NCBI RefSeq assembly: GCF_001549985.1
Contig: NZ_LROZ01000014.1
Coordinates: forward strand, 37,958-101,957
Reading direction: 5' to 3'
DNA from: Myroides odoratus
GTDB lineage: Bacteria; Bacteroidota; Bacteroidia; Flavobacteriales; Flavobacteriaceae
Length of the DNA: 64,000 bases
In this document: positions 1 through 7,949 of the stretch, in pieces
Position numbering within the stretch: the first letter of the stretch is position 1
Layout of the letters: each line of letters opens with the position of its first letter
Notes under the pieces: model-generated
What the model was told of the DNA's origin: nothing
Database searches by the model: none
The model's input: the letters and a program-made list of their open reading frames with translations, nothing else
Made by a program: the position numbers and the translations under genes

Positions 1-1079
1 AAAACCCTGAACTAAAAAATCCTTTTATTATACCGGGAATTCGAAATGTAAAGATTGAGTCCCAATTAAACTCAAACTATTCTTTTGATAATTTCTTAGA
101 AGGAGATGCAAACCGTTTAGCGCGTTCTGCAGGCATGGCTGTGTCTAAAAAACCAGGAGGAACTTCATTCAACCCTTTATTGATTTTTGGTGGCGTTGGA
201 TTAGGAAAAACTCACTTAGCACATGCAATTGGTGTAGAAATAAAAGAATACTTCCCTGACAAAACTGTACTTTACATTTCTGCAGAAGTATTCACACAAC
301 AATATGTGGACTCTGTTCGCAAACAAACAAGAAATGATTTCATCTATTTTTATCAATTAATTGATGTATTAATCGTCGATGATATTCAATTCTTATCTGG
401 TAAGTCAGGAACACAAGATGTATTTTTCCACATCTTCAACCACTTACACCAAAATGGAAAACAAGTAATCTTAACCTCAGATAAAGCTCCTGTTGACATG
501 CAAGATATTGAGCAACGCTTATTATCTCGTTTCAAATGGGGATTATCTGCAGAAATTCAAACACCTGATTTTGAAACTAGAGTTAAGATTGTTAAACATA
601 TTTTATACCGTGATGGGGTGACAATGCCAGAAAGCATCATCGAGTATATGGCTAAAAATGTATCGACAAACGTTCGTGAATTAGAAGGTGCTATTATTTC
701 ATTAATTGCTCAATCTTCTTTCAACAAACAAGAAGTTACTATTGATTTAGCTCGTCAAGTAATTGAGAAATTCATCAAGCATACGCAAAAAGAAATTTCA
801 ATTGACTACATCCAAAAAGTGGTTTCTGATTACTTTGAAATGGATATTGAAACGTTGAAATCAAAAACGCGTAAACGCAATATTGTACAAGCAAGACAAC
901 TAGCTATGTTCTTTGCTAAGAAGTACACCAAAGCTTCTTTAGCGAATATTGGTTCTCAAATAGGAAAACGCGATCACGCTACCGTATTACACGCTTGTAA
1001 AACAGTAGATAACTTATTAGAGACGGATAAGGAATTCAAGAAATTCCACGATGAAATTAACCAAAAGTTCAATATGTAA
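1..1079 (+). CDS. dnaA: Chromosomal replication initiator DnaA, 5' end missing
   Basis: The reading frame is open from base 3 and already encodes conserved DnaA sequence before the first internal ATG at 135, so the gene is truncated by the window edge rather than starting there. Visible parts are the AAA+ ATPase core (Walker A GGVGLGKTHL, Walker B VLIVDDIQFL, sensor region RLLSRFKWG) and the C-terminal DNA-binding domain with the DnaA-box signature RDHATVLHACKTV near the end. DnaA binds oriC, melts the origin and starts chromosome replication. Only the N-terminal domain I/II region is lacking. The stop codon overlaps the start of the phosphatase gene (TAATG at 1077-1081), so the two are probably co-transcribed and translationally coupled. 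The origin may be close by, but no DnaA-box cluster was identified here. Confidence 0.97.
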   Translation, partial: NPELKNPFIIPGIRNVKIESQLNSNYSFDNFLEGDANRLARSAGMAVSKKPGGTSFNPLLIFGGVGLGKTHLAHAIGVEIKEYFPDKTVLYISAEVFTQQYVDSVRKQTRNDFIYFYQLIDVLIVDDIQFLSGKSGTQDVFFHIFNHLHQNGKQVILTSDKAPVDMQDIEQRLLSRFKWGLSAEIQTPDFETRVKIVKHILYRDGVTMPESIIEYMAKNVSTNVRELEGAIISLIAQSSFNKQEVTIDLARQVIEKFIKHTQKEISIDYIQKVVSDYFEMDIETLKSKTRKRNIVQARQLAMFFAKKYTKASLANIGSQIGKRDHATVLHACKTVDNLLETDKEFKKFHDEINQKFNM

Positions 1080-1537
1080 TGCAAACAAAAGTACTCATGG
1101 TCTGTTTAGGTAATATCTGTAGGTCACCCTTGGCCGAAGGTATTCTACAAGCTAAACTTCCCCAAGAAGACTTTTTAGTAGATTCAGCGGGTACTGGAAA
1201 TTGGCATGTGGGTGAATTACCTGATCAACGTTCCATTGCAGTAGCTAGAAAATACGGTATTGACTTAACTACGCAAAGAGCCAGACAATTTAAAAAAAGT
1301 GATTTTTCTACTTTTGATTATATTTTTGTCATGGATCAATCGAATTACAACAATGTAGTTCAATTGGCAGAAAAGCCAGAAGATGCACAGAAGGTTCGTT
1401 TGTTATTGGATGTTATTCATCCAGGTAAAAAAGCAGAAGTTCCCGATCCTTATTACGGAGGTCCTGATGGATTTGAGCATGTTTTTCAACTGGTTGATGA
1501 AGCGTGTACGCTTATCGCTAAAGATTTAAAATCTTAG
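1079..1537 (+). CDS. Low-molecular-weight protein-tyrosine phosphatase
   Basis: 152 residues, the usual length of the LMW-PTP family. The P-loop CX5R is at the N terminus (Cys9-LGNIC-Arg15-Ser), giving the catalytic cysteine and phosphate-binding arginine, and the general acid sits in the DPYYGG loop (Asp123). It is a soluble cytoplasmic phosphatase acting on phosphotyrosine or other low-molecular-weight phosphate esters. The true substrate cannot be read from sequence; in Gram-negatives such enzymes often act on tyrosine kinases of polysaccharide export, but no such kinase is in this window. The ATG overlaps the dnaA stop codon. A hairpin with a T-rich tail follows at 1557-1590. Confidence 0.93.
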   Translation: MQTKVLMVCLGNICRSPLAEGILQAKLPQEDFLVDSAGTGNWHVGELPDQRSIAVARKYGIDLTTQRARQFKKSDFSTFDYIFVMDQSNYNNVVQLAEKPEDAQKVRLLLDVIHPGKKAEVPDPYYGGPDGFEHVFQLVDEACTLIAKDLKS

Positions 1538-1556
1538 TAATTTATATAATAGATTC

Positions 1557-1590
1557 AAGGAGGAAATTGTATTTCTTCCTTTTATTTTTT
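1557..1590 (+). terminator. Rho-independent terminator after dnaA-phosphatase
   Basis: An 11-bp stem with one G-U pair (AAGGAGGAAAT / ATTTCTTCCTT) with a 3-base loop is followed by TTTATTTTTT. It lies 20 bases after the phosphatase stop codon. Confidence 0.75.
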
Positions 1591-1605
1591 CTAAACTGCT
1601 TTACT

Positions 1606-1613
1606 TACCTTTG
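1606..1613 (+). promoter_or_regulatory. Candidate -7 promoter element TACCTTTG
   Basis: Matches the Bacteroidota TAnnTTTG -7 consensus and lies 26 bases before the ATG of the methylase gene. No clear TTG -33 element is seen at the right distance, so support is partial. Confidence 0.5.
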
Positions 1614-1639
1614 TCGTTTAAACACAGTTCCAAAATATT

Positions 1640-2362
1640 ATGGATAAAGCCACTCAAACGGGAAACTTGTACATGATTCCGACCACATTGGGAGACAATG
1701 ATCCCATGCAAGTACTTCCACAAGCTGTTAAAGATACCATCGATCGATTGACTATTTTCATTGTCGAAAATGAAAAAACAGTTCGAAAATTCATCAAGCG
1801 AATTGCACCAGACAAAAAACAATCGGAATTACTTTTATTCCCATTAAACAAACACACGGATCCTGCTACATACAAACAGTATATACAGCCATTACTTGAA
1901 GGCAAAGATGTAGGAGTTATTAGCGAAGCTGGGTGCCCCGGTATTGCTGATCCTGGTGCAACTATTGTGGAACTAGCCCACAAACAAAATATTCGCGTAT
2001 TACCCTTAGTAGGGCCATCTTCTATCCTCCTTGCCCTGATGGCTTCTGGAATGAATGGACAAAGTTTTGCATTCAATGGTTATCTTCCCATAGATAAAAA
2101 TGAAAAAAAAGGAGCTTTAAAAACCTTTGAACGTTTGTCTTTTGAAAAGAGTCAATCGCAAATTTTTATCGAAACTCCATATAGAAACAACCAATTGTTG
2201 CAAGATTTAATTCAAACCTTACATCCCAATACGCTCTTGTGTATCGCTTGTGATATTACACTAGAAAGTGAATTCATTCAAACGAAACCAATAGCTGCTT
2301 GGAAGAGAACTACAATTGATTTGCATAAAAGACCTTGTATTTTTATTCTACATAAAAATTAA
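1640..2362 (+). CDS. RsmI-like SAM-dependent methyltransferase (tetrapyrrole methylase fold)
   Basis: 240 residues. The sequence shows the tetrapyrrole-methylase signatures of the RsmI group: YMIPTTLGDND near the N terminus, the SAM-binding-region motif GVISEAGCPGIADPG in the middle, then LVGPSSILLALMASG and NGYLPI. RsmI methylates the ribose of 16S rRNA C1402; this Bacteroidota branch is shorter and diverged, so an rRNA or related RNA substrate is likely but not proven. The ATG at 1640 fits the promoter element upstream; a second ATG 11 codons later (MIPTT) is an alternative start. It is followed after 8 bases by the VOC gene, probably in one transcript. Confidence 0.82.
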   Translation: MDKATQTGNLYMIPTTLGDNDPMQVLPQAVKDTIDRLTIFIVENEKTVRKFIKRIAPDKKQSELLLFPLNKHTDPATYKQYIQPLLEGKDVGVISEAGCPGIADPGATIVELAHKQNIRVLPLVGPSSILLALMASGMNGQSFAFNGYLPIDKNEKKGALKTFERLSFEKSQSQIFIETPYRNNQLLQDLIQTLHPNTLLCIACDITLESEFIQTKPIAAWKRTTIDLHKRPCIFILHKN

Positions 2363-2370
2363 AATTCCAA

Positions 2371-2739
2371 ATGAATGTAGCGTCTTATTTTGAAATTCCC
2401 GTTACCAATATGCCACGTGCCATTGAATTTTATAGTACGGTATTTGGAGTAACTTTAGAAGAAGATTTTTTTGACAATCTTGAAATGGCTTATTTTCCTT
2501 TAGACAAACAAGCAAAAGGCATCAGTGGTGCTTTGGTAAAAGGAGAAATTTATAAACCTACTCATAAAGGCGTTTTACTGTATTTCAATACCTTTGATAT
2601 TGAACAAACAATACAACGCGTGCTACACCAAGGCGCAAAAATCCTCTTCCCTATTCATCGACATGAAAACGCAGGTTTTGCCGTTGCTGAATTTGAAGAT
2701 TCTGAAGGGAATCGCATTGGATTACATCAAATCTTATAG
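2371..2739 (+). CDS. VOC (glyoxalase/dioxygenase fold) family protein
   Basis: 122 residues, a full single VOC unit. It begins with the typical YFEIPVTNMPRAIEFYSTVFG and ends with AEFEDSEGNRIGLHQ, the second beta-alpha-beta-beta-beta half with the acidic metal-ligand region. Family members are metal-dependent lyases, dioxygenases or resistance proteins; close relatives in this group are usually annotated only as VOC family protein. The substrate cannot be deduced. The gene starts 8 bases after the methylase and precedes a strong bidirectional terminator. Confidence 0.85.
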   Translation: MNVASYFEIPVTNMPRAIEFYSTVFGVTLEEDFFDNLEMAYFPLDKQAKGISGALVKGEIYKPTHKGVLLYFNTFDIEQTIQRVLHQGAKILFPIHRHENAGFAVAEFEDSEGNRIGLHQIL

Positions 2740-2794
2740 AAAATAGGAGAAGAGAAAGGAAGGATGAAATAATTTTGACCTACCGAAAGTATAT

Positions 2795-2833
2795 AAAACA
2801 AAAGCGAAAGATAAAATCTTTCGCTTTTGTTTT
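2795..2833. terminator. Bidirectional terminator between convergent genes
   Basis: A perfect 17-bp stem (AAAACAAAAGCGAAAGA and its complement) with a 5-base loop, A-rich on one side and T-rich on the other. It sits between the VOC gene (+) and the thioredoxin-like gene (-) and can serve both. Confidence 0.85.
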
Positions 2834-2898
2834 ATTACTTATTTTCTTCATTGTAAAAAATCACTCCATTCCCATTTCACTTTCCTTGCTCCAATATA

Positions 2899-3573
2899 TT
2901 ATTTTTTCACCTTAATTGTACAACCAATAGCTACAGTTGTCGTTTGTTCAATTGCTTTTCCTGCTAGTAAAGCATCGACTGCTTTTTCTACATATTTTTG
3001 AGAAACTTGACTTGCATCTTCATAATTATCGTCGATAGCTCCAATATATTTCACAACATTTTTATCTCCTTCTTTTTGTAAGATAAAGACATGCGGTGTT
3101 TTTGTTGCTCCATATTGTGGATAAATCTTTTGTCCTTCATCTAACAAATAAGGAAATGTAAATCCTTTTTCTTTTGCTCTCACTTTCATTAATTCTAGCC
3201 CATCCTCTGGTTGAACAACTGGATCATTAGGATTGATTGCCACAACAGGGTAGCCTAATGCTTTATATTTTTTATCTAAAGCGACAATGCGTTCTTCATA
3301 CGCTTGTGCATAAGGACAATGATTACAAGTAAAAATAACAATATACCCCTTTGCTTCAGCAAAATCAGCCAAACGATGTTGTTGACCATCTGTTCCAATT
3401 AAACTAAAATCAGTCGCCACATCTCCAACTTTATACCCTGAGACTTCTTTAAAGTCGTTTACAGGCTCGATTACCTCTTCTATAGGGTCAATAGCCTCAA
3501 TTTTGTTTGGATCTTTCTTACAAGCCATAAAAGCAAGGCTGCATAGTACTGCTAAACCAACATTTTTCAACAT
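2899..3573 (-). CDS. Thioredoxin-like (redoxin) lipoprotein with CNHC active site
   Basis: 224 residues. The N terminus is a lipoprotein signal with Cys18 in FMAC followed by KKD, so it is probably lipid-anchored. From about residue 47 it is an AhpC/TSA-like thioredoxin fold: GDVATDFSLIGTDGQ, then CNHCPYAQAYEER (Cys83 and Cys86) at the active-site position, then PYLLDEGQKIYPQYGATKTPHVF with the cis-proline (TP). It likely acts as an envelope thiol-disulfide oxidoreductase or peroxiredoxin-like protein. It is the downstream gene of a pair with the TlpA-like lipoprotein 12 bases upstream, so the two probably work together in envelope redox control. Confidence 0.85.
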   Translation of the reverse strand: MLKNVGLAVLCSLAFMACKKDPNKIEAIDPIEEVIEPVNDFKEVSGYKVGDVATDFSLIGTDGQQHRLADFAEAKGYIVIFTCNHCPYAQAYEERIVALDKKYKALGYPVVAINPNDPVVQPEDGLELMKVRAKEKGFTFPYLLDEGQKIYPQYGATKTPHVFILQKEGDKNVVKYIGAIDDNYEDASQVSQKYVEKAVDALLAGKAIEQTTTVAIGCTIKVKK

Positions 3574-3585
3574 AATTCTATTTTT

Positions 3586-4086
3586 TTATTGCGTTAATTT
3601 TTTAAGTTCTTCATAAGTCAGTATTCCTTCATGGAAATATACCTGTTTGCCATTCTTATATATAGCTGTAGCAGGAATAGCTCCACTCCAAGATTGGTTT
3701 ATAGCAGGAATCCATTCATTCATTCGCTTCACATCTGCCAATACTACCACAGGAGGTGTCAACTGATGTTCTACAACAAAAGGTTTTACTTTGGTTTCAA
3801 AATCGCGAGCTCGATCCAGACTAACCAAAACCATTTCAAAATCAGTTCGTGCTGCATTTTCATTGTACAATTGAACAAAATCAGGTAATTCTTTAACACA
3901 AGGCACACACCAAGTAGCCCAAAAATTCACCACGTAGATTTTGTCATCTTGGCGATTAACAGCTTCTAAAAGTACATGATAATCCGCTACAATTCCTTCT
4001 AATCCAAAAGGCTCTTTTTGTACCTCTCCTTTCTTACAACTTATTGTTGCAAAGAAGAGTAAACTTACTATTACATATCTCGTCAT
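3586..4086 (-). CDS. TlpA-type thioredoxin-fold lipoprotein
   Basis: 166 residues. A lipoprotein signal (FFATISC, lipid Cys17) is followed by a thioredoxin domain with the WCVPC active site at residues 59-63 (Cys60/Cys63) in the context VNFWATWCVPCVKELP, and the cis-proline loop AIPATAIYKNGKQVYF. This is the standard layout of TlpA/ResA-like disulfide reductases that keep envelope cysteines reduced, for example in cytochrome c maturation. No cytochrome genes adjoin it here, so the client is unknown. It is the first gene of a two-gene unit with the redoxin lipoprotein. Confidence 0.88.
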   Translation of the reverse strand: MTRYVIVSLLFFATISCKKGEVQKEPFGLEGIVADYHVLLEAVNRQDDKIYVVNFWATWCVPCVKELPDFVQLYNENAARTDFEMVLVSLDRARDFETKVKPFVVEHQLTPPVVVLADVKRMNEWIPAINQSWSGAIPATAIYKNGKQVYFHEGILTYEELKKLTQ

Positions 4087-4187
4087 CTAATCTATACTTA
4101 TGAGTCTCTAACAAATATAATTTTTTTTGTAATGCAGTGTTTTCATTTTTTTACTTTTATCGGATTGGAATAAGTAAAAATGGAAAC

Positions 4188-4219
4188 AAAAATAGCGAAG
4201 CCTCAGCTTCGCTATTTTT
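4188..4219 (-). terminator. Terminator downstream of the small membrane protein gene
   Basis: Perfect 14-bp stem (AAAAATAGCGAAGC and its complement) with loop CTCA; the minus-strand read-out ends in TATTTTTGTTT. It follows the stop codon of the gene at 4253-4570. Confidence 0.8.
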
Positions 4220-4252
4220 GTTTATTCCTTTATCTGATAAGCTGATTCAGCC

Positions 4253-4570
4253 TTACTTTGTCTTGTCTTTAGGATAAATAAACCCTAATCCCATTCGAGT
4301 CAACATTTTTTTTACGAAATTCCAAAAGAACTCCCGTTGACCAAATAAAGTTCCGATGCAAATCAGGATTACTTTATACATGGGAAAAATAATTAAAACA
4401 TAGAGTACCCAATACAACAAAGGATGGGTCAATCCTCTTTCTATTCCTAAATACGTTAAGATAGGTTTCGAAATAAACGCTGCTGTTGAACCTGTAATTG
4501 CAAATACAACTAGGATAATGACCACTTGAAAATTAGAAGTAAGTCCCCAACGTTGCTTTAACTTTTCCAT
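4253..4570 (-). CDS. Small two-helix membrane protein (DUF6787-like)
   Basis: 105 residues with two strongly hydrophobic segments, about 16-38 (VVIILVVFAITGSTAAFISKP) and 50-75 (LLYWVLYVLIIFPMYKVILICIG), and a basic C-terminal tail. The WGLTSN start and FGQREFFWNFVKKML motif resemble a small membrane protein conserved across Flavobacteriaceae that I associate with DUF6787, from memory only. Function unknown. It is a single gene with its own terminator. Confidence 0.7.
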   Translation of the reverse strand: MEKLKQRWGLTSNFQVVIILVVFAITGSTAAFISKPILTYLGIERGLTHPLLYWVLYVLIIFPMYKVILICIGTLFGQREFFWNFVKKMLTRMGLGFIYPKDKTK

Positions 4571-4641
4571 TTATTTATTTTAAATCTAAACAAAAGTAGT
4601 GCTTTTTTGAGTAGTAAAAAACTAATTTTTACTTAAATATA

Positions 4642-4665
4642 AAAGCCATTCGAATGAATGGCTTT
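4642..4665 (-). terminator. Candidate terminator downstream of threonine aldolase
   Basis: 10-bp perfect stem (AAAGCCATTC and its complement), 4-base loop, 8 bases after the aldolase stop. The following T tract on the minus strand is short (CTTTTATATTT), so it may be weak. Confidence 0.6.
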
Positions 4666-4673
4666 ATCTGTTT

Positions 4674-5699
4674 TTATAGTTCAATTTGATTCAGTGTTTC
4701 CAATACATATTCATGCATGACTTCGCGATAATCTAAATGAGTTACAATGCGCAACCATCCTTTGCCGATTTCGCTAATTAGGATATTTTTCTGTTTGAGT
4801 TTATCCAAAAAAGGTTTGATATTCGCATCATCATCCAAGCGAAAAACCAAAATATTTGTCTGTACAGGTAAAATCTCTTTCACCCATGTTTTTTTATTGA
4901 GTAGCATTTCAATTTGCTTCGCGCGATAATGGTCACGTTGTAGGCGACTTACATTATTTTTTAGTGCAAATAAAGCTGCAGACGTTAAGTATCCTGTTTG
5001 TCTCATCCCTCCTCCCATTACTTTTCTCAAGCGAATGGCACGTTGAATCGCCTCTTTAGATCCTAATAATACCGATCCTACAGGCGCTCCTAAGCTCTTG
5101 GAAAAACAAACAGAAATCGTATCGAATAGCGCCCCAAACTGCGTTGGATGCTGAGATTTAGCTACTAAAGCATTCCACAAACGCGCACCGTCTAAATGCA
5201 ATTTGATATTACGTGCTTCACATACTTCTTTGATGCGTTCAATTTCACTCAACTCATAACAAGCTCCCCCACCCATATTCGTCGTATTTTCTAAACATAC
5301 TAATTTGGTAATAGGTAAATGTACATTGTTAGGATCTGTATAGTGATATACTACATCTTCTGCTGTAATTCGTCCGCGATCTCCATCAACTAAGGCACTA
5401 CTTACCCCGTGATTCACCGCAGCTCCTCCTCCTTCAAACTGATAAATATGCGAACTTCTATCGCAAATCAATTGATCTCCAGGTTGTGTATGTAATTTGA
5501 TAGCAACTTGATTAGCCATAGTTCCCGAAGGGAAAAACAAAGCAGCTTCCATTCCAAACAATTCAGCTACAGCTGTTTCTAATTCATTAGTACTACCATC
5601 TTGTTTATAAACATCATCTCCTACTCTCGCTTTCAACATATAATTTAACATTTCAGGAGTAGGCTTTGTAATTGTATCGCTAATTAAATTAATTTCCAT
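4674..5699 (-). CDS. ltaE: Low-specificity threonine aldolase (PLP-dependent)
   Basis: 341 residues using the ATG at 5697-5699. The frame stays open for 62 codons further upstream, but that stretch has no family similarity and would run into the prfB start on the other strand, so MEINLISDTITKPT is chosen as the N terminus. It is a fold-type I PLP enzyme with FFPSGTMANQVAIKLH for cofactor binding, HLDGARLWNA (the Asp that contacts the PLP pyridine nitrogen) and FSKSLGAPVGSV with the Schiff-base lysine in SKSLG. It cleaves threonine or allo-threonine to glycine and acetaldehyde. It is divergent from prfB across a 46-base gap. Confidence 0.9.
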   Translation of the reverse strand: MEINLISDTITKPTPEMLNYMLKARVGDDVYKQDGSTNELETAVAELFGMEAALFFPSGTMANQVAIKLHTQPGDQLICDRSSHIYQFEGGGAAVNHGVSSALVDGDRGRITAEDVVYHYTDPNNVHLPITKLVCLENTTNMGGGACYELSEIERIKEVCEARNIKLHLDGARLWNALVAKSQHPTQFGALFDTISVCFSKSLGAPVGSVLLGSKEAIQRAIRLRKVMGGGMRQTGYLTSAALFALKNNVSRLQRDHYRAKQIEMLLNKKTWVKEILPVQTNILVFRLDDDANIKPFLDKLKQKNILISEIGKGWLRIVTHLDYREVMHEYVLETLNQIEL

Positions 5700-5745
5700 A
5701 AATTTGCAGGAATAAGTATTTTTGCTTGTAAAAGTATTAAAAATT

Positions 5746-6841
5746 ATGGTAACCACAGAACAACAGAAGGACATTATTGATCGCCTTGGTGCGTTAAGGA
5801 GGTATCTTTGACGTCGATAAGAAGTTAATTGAAATCGCAAACGAAGAAGAAAAAACGTTTGCTCCAGACTTTTGGAATAATTCAAAAGAAGCTGAAATTA
5901 TTGTCAAAAATCTAAAATCCAAGAAAAAATGGATTGAGGATTATGAGCAAGCCAAAAATTATTTGGAAGAACTTCAGATTCTAATTGAATTCTACAACGC
6001 CAAAGAAGTAACGGAAGAAGAGGTTGTAGAGCAATATAAGAATACACTGGAACTCATTGAGAATTTGGAATTCAAAAACATGTTATCCGATGAAGGAGAT
6101 AACATGAGTGCTGTTTTGCAAATCACGGCTGGTGCTGGTGGAACAGAGAGTTGTGATTGGGCTGCCATGTTGATGCGTATGTACATCATGTGGTCTGATA
6201 ACAGCGGGTATAAAGTAAAGGAACTCAACTATCAAGAAGGTGAGGTTGCAGGTGTAAAAACGGTTACCTTAGAAATTGAAGGAGAATTTGCTTTTGGCTA
6301 CTTAAAAGGTGAAAATGGCGTACATCGCTTAGTTCGTATTTCTCCTTTTGACAGTAATGCCAAACGCCATACTTCTTTTGCTTCTGTTTATGTGTATCCA
6401 TTAGCTGATGACACGATTGAAATTGAAATTAGCCCTTCAGATATTTCTTGGGAAACCATGCGTTCTAGTGGTGCAGGTGGACAAAACGTAAACAAAGTAG
6501 AGACTGCGGTTCGTTTGCGTCACCATCCAACGGGTATTATCATTGAAAATTCTGAAACACGTTCTCAATTAGATAATAAAATCAAAGCCATGCAGCTCTT
6601 AAAATCTCAACTTTACGAAATTGAGTTGAAGAAAAAACAAGCCATGCGCGATGAAATTGAAGCAAATAAGAAAAAAATTGAATGGGGATCGCAAATTCGA
6701 AATTACGTTATGCATCCGTATAAATTAGTCAAAGATGTACGAACAGGCTATGAAACAACAGATGTTGATTCAGTGATGGACGGTGAAATTGATGCTTTCT
6801 TAAAAGCGTATTTAATGATGATGGGACAACAAGAGGAGTAA
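5746..6841 (+). CDS. prfB: Peptide chain release factor 2, expressed by programmed +1 frameshift
   Basis: The gene is in two frames: 5746-5808 encodes 21 residues (MVTTEQQKD...ALRRYL) and stops at an in-frame TGA (5809-5811). The rest, 5810-6841, begins GAC GTC GAT in the +1 frame. The joined product is 364 residues, close to the E. coli length. Visible in the product are the SPF tripeptide for UGA/UAA recognition (about residues 199-201) and GGQ for peptidyl-tRNA hydrolysis (about 244-246, in [13 protein letters not shown]). RF2 releases finished proteins at UGA and UAA. Regulation is autogenous: when RF2 is scarce, the ribosome pauses at its own UGA and slips. A terminator follows at 6891. 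Confidence 0.97.
5797..5812 (+). promoter_or_regulatory. prfB recoding site (SD-like AGGAGG plus CTT TGA C)
   Basis: AGGAGG at 5797-5802, spacer TAT, slippery CTT (5806-5808), then UGA followed by C (5809-5812). This is the classic RF2 frameshift signal: an internal Shine-Dalgarno helix three bases before the slippery codon and a weak UGAC stop context. Confidence 0.95.
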
Positions 6842-6890
6842 TATGGTTGACAGTTAACAATTAACGGTTTACAGTTGATAAAGTGAATAA

Positions 6891-6928
6891 AAAAACAAGC
6901 TTGGGTAAAAACTCAAGCTTGTTTTTTT
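6891..6928 (+). terminator. Rho-independent terminator of prfB
   Basis: 16-bp stem with one G-U pair around ACAAGCTTG, loop AAAA, then eight T. It lies 50 bases after the prfB stop. Confidence 0.85.
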
Positions 6929-6933
6929 TGGGG

Positions 6934-7092
6934 GTATTTGGTGTTTGGTTTTCGTTGTTTGGCTTTTGATGTTTGGTGTTTGGCTTTCGTTATTTGGTGT
7001 TTGCTGAAGTCGTCATTTACAAAGAATAACTTTCTTATAACACAATCAAAGAACAAAGTGCAAAGAGCAAAAAACAAACCGCACAAACAACA
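6934..7092. repeat. Low-complexity word-like tracts in the prfB-repressor gap
   Basis: 6934-7005 consists of imperfect reiterations of TTTGGTGTTTGG and TTTTCGTT words; 7044-7092 is a purine-rich run built from CAAAGA/CAAA/AACAAA words. Neither strand is coding. Upstream, 6847-6880 has a similar word-like run (CAGTTAACAATTAACGG). Such degenerate tracts are decayed short repeats or slippage products; no regulatory role can be claimed. Confidence 0.6.
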
Positions 7093-7098
7093 AAAAAA

Positions 7099-7866
7099 CT
7101 AATTCACCTTTTTCATTACATCTTTCAACATATGCCGAATTTCCTGAAACATCGCTTTGGTATCTGCCTCTCCTAAATCCTCTGGTTTAAATTCTTCCGT
7201 AGCAATACTAGAAGCATACTCCCAAATTTCCAAGATATCATAGACCTTAATACGATAGGGTTCATAAAAGGTATTATCTGAATGCAATTCATACGTTTCC
7301 TTATCAATGCGATACACGCGTTTGTACACCACCCCTTCATTTGCAGTCATAATGATATACGTTCGTCCATTGCGGATATCTTCTAATTGCTCGATATAAC
7401 TACCAATAATAAACGAACCTTCCTGATGGGGAGGCATCGAATCTCCTTCAATTGGAAATGCTCGGTATTTGCCCTCTCGTAAAAAAGGCAGCGAAATCTG
7501 ATCGAGATTCTGAATGAATTCTGGATCAGCATACCCAGATAAATATCCTGCTCTTGCCTTATGTGGAATTATTTCGATAAAATTATTGCCATTGGGATCT
7601 ACCATAATAGGCAATAATATACGATTGTCCTCTAATTTTAATAAATCCTGCATCGGCACCTTTCTCAAATCAACTGAAATGAGTAGATCTACACTCACAT
7701 GAAAATAGCGAGAGATTTTCAACAAAACTTCCAAAGGAGGCTCAGAGGCTCCTTCTTCATATTTTGAATAACGGGCACGCGTAATAAGTAGCGAATCGGC
7801 TACCTTTTGCTGAGACAATTCTTTCTGTGCTCGTAAATACCTGATGTTATCTGATAAGTATGACAT
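7099..7866 (-). CDS. LexA/CI-like self-cleaving repressor (XRE HTH + S24 peptidase)
   Basis: 255 residues. Residues 5-62 are an XRE helix-turn-helix (LSQQKVADSLLITRARYSKYE). The C-terminal half is an S24 peptidase: Ser143 in IEGDSMPPH and Lys182 in VVYKRVYR form the serine-lysine dyad, 39 apart as expected, and Ala106-Gly107 in KARAGYLSG is a LexA-type cleavage site 36-37 residues before the serine. So it should undergo RecA-stimulated self-cleavage like LexA or phage CI. It is divergent from dinB-dnaE2, with a palindrome just upstream of its own ATG (7868-7884), and is most likely the damage-responsive repressor of both transcripts. It is not a canonical LexA, whose DNA-binding domain is a winged helix. 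Confidence 0.9.
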   Translation of the reverse strand: MSYLSDNIRYLRAQKELSQQKVADSLLITRARYSKYEEGASEPPLEVLLKISRYFHVSVDLLISVDLRKVPMQDLLKLEDNRILLPIMVDPNGNNFIEIIPHKARAGYLSGYADPEFIQNLDQISLPFLREGKYRAFPIEGDSMPPHQEGSFIIGSYIEQLEDIRNGRTYIIMTANEGVVYKRVYRIDKETYELHSDNTFYEPYRIKVYDILEIWEYASSIATEEFKPEDLGEADTKAMFQEIRHMLKDVMKKVN

Positions 7867-7867
7867 T

Positions 7868-7884
7868 TGCTATTATTTATAGCA
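7868..7884. promoter_or_regulatory. Candidate operator TGCTAT-N5-ATAGCA
   Basis: A perfect 6-bp inverted repeat with 5-base spacer directly upstream of the repressor ATG. It overlaps the transcription start predicted from the TATATTTG element at 7886-7893, an ideal place for autorepression. Confidence 0.55.
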
Positions 7885-7885
7885 T

Positions 7886-7893
7886 CAAATATA
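7886..7893 (-). promoter_or_regulatory. Candidate -7 element TATATTTG for the repressor gene
   Basis: Minus-strand TATATTTG fits TAnnTTTG and lies 20 bases before the ATG at 7866. No convincing TTG was found at the usual -33 distance. Confidence 0.5.
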
Positions 7894-7916
7894 CTAATAA
7901 TTGCTAACATACGTAG

Positions 7917-7924
7917 TAAGTTTG
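7917..7924 (+). promoter_or_regulatory. Candidate -7 element TAAGTTTG for dinB-dnaE2
   Basis: Plus-strand TAAGTTTG fits TAnnTTTG and lies 26 bases before the dinB ATG. The nearest upstream TTG (7901) is only 13 bases away, closer than the usual 17-23. Confidence 0.45.
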
Positions 7925-7949
7925 TTTAAAATAATTTACTATCAGGAAG

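Noticed and set aside
4674..5885. A longer threonine aldolase of 403 residues
   Set aside because: The extra 62 N-terminal residues overlap the start of prfB on the other strand and have no similarity to the family; the ATG at 5699 gives a normal protein.
5746..6841. prfB as a frameshifted pseudogene
   Set aside because: The stop is in the exact canonical recoding context and the joined product is full length with SPF and GGQ.
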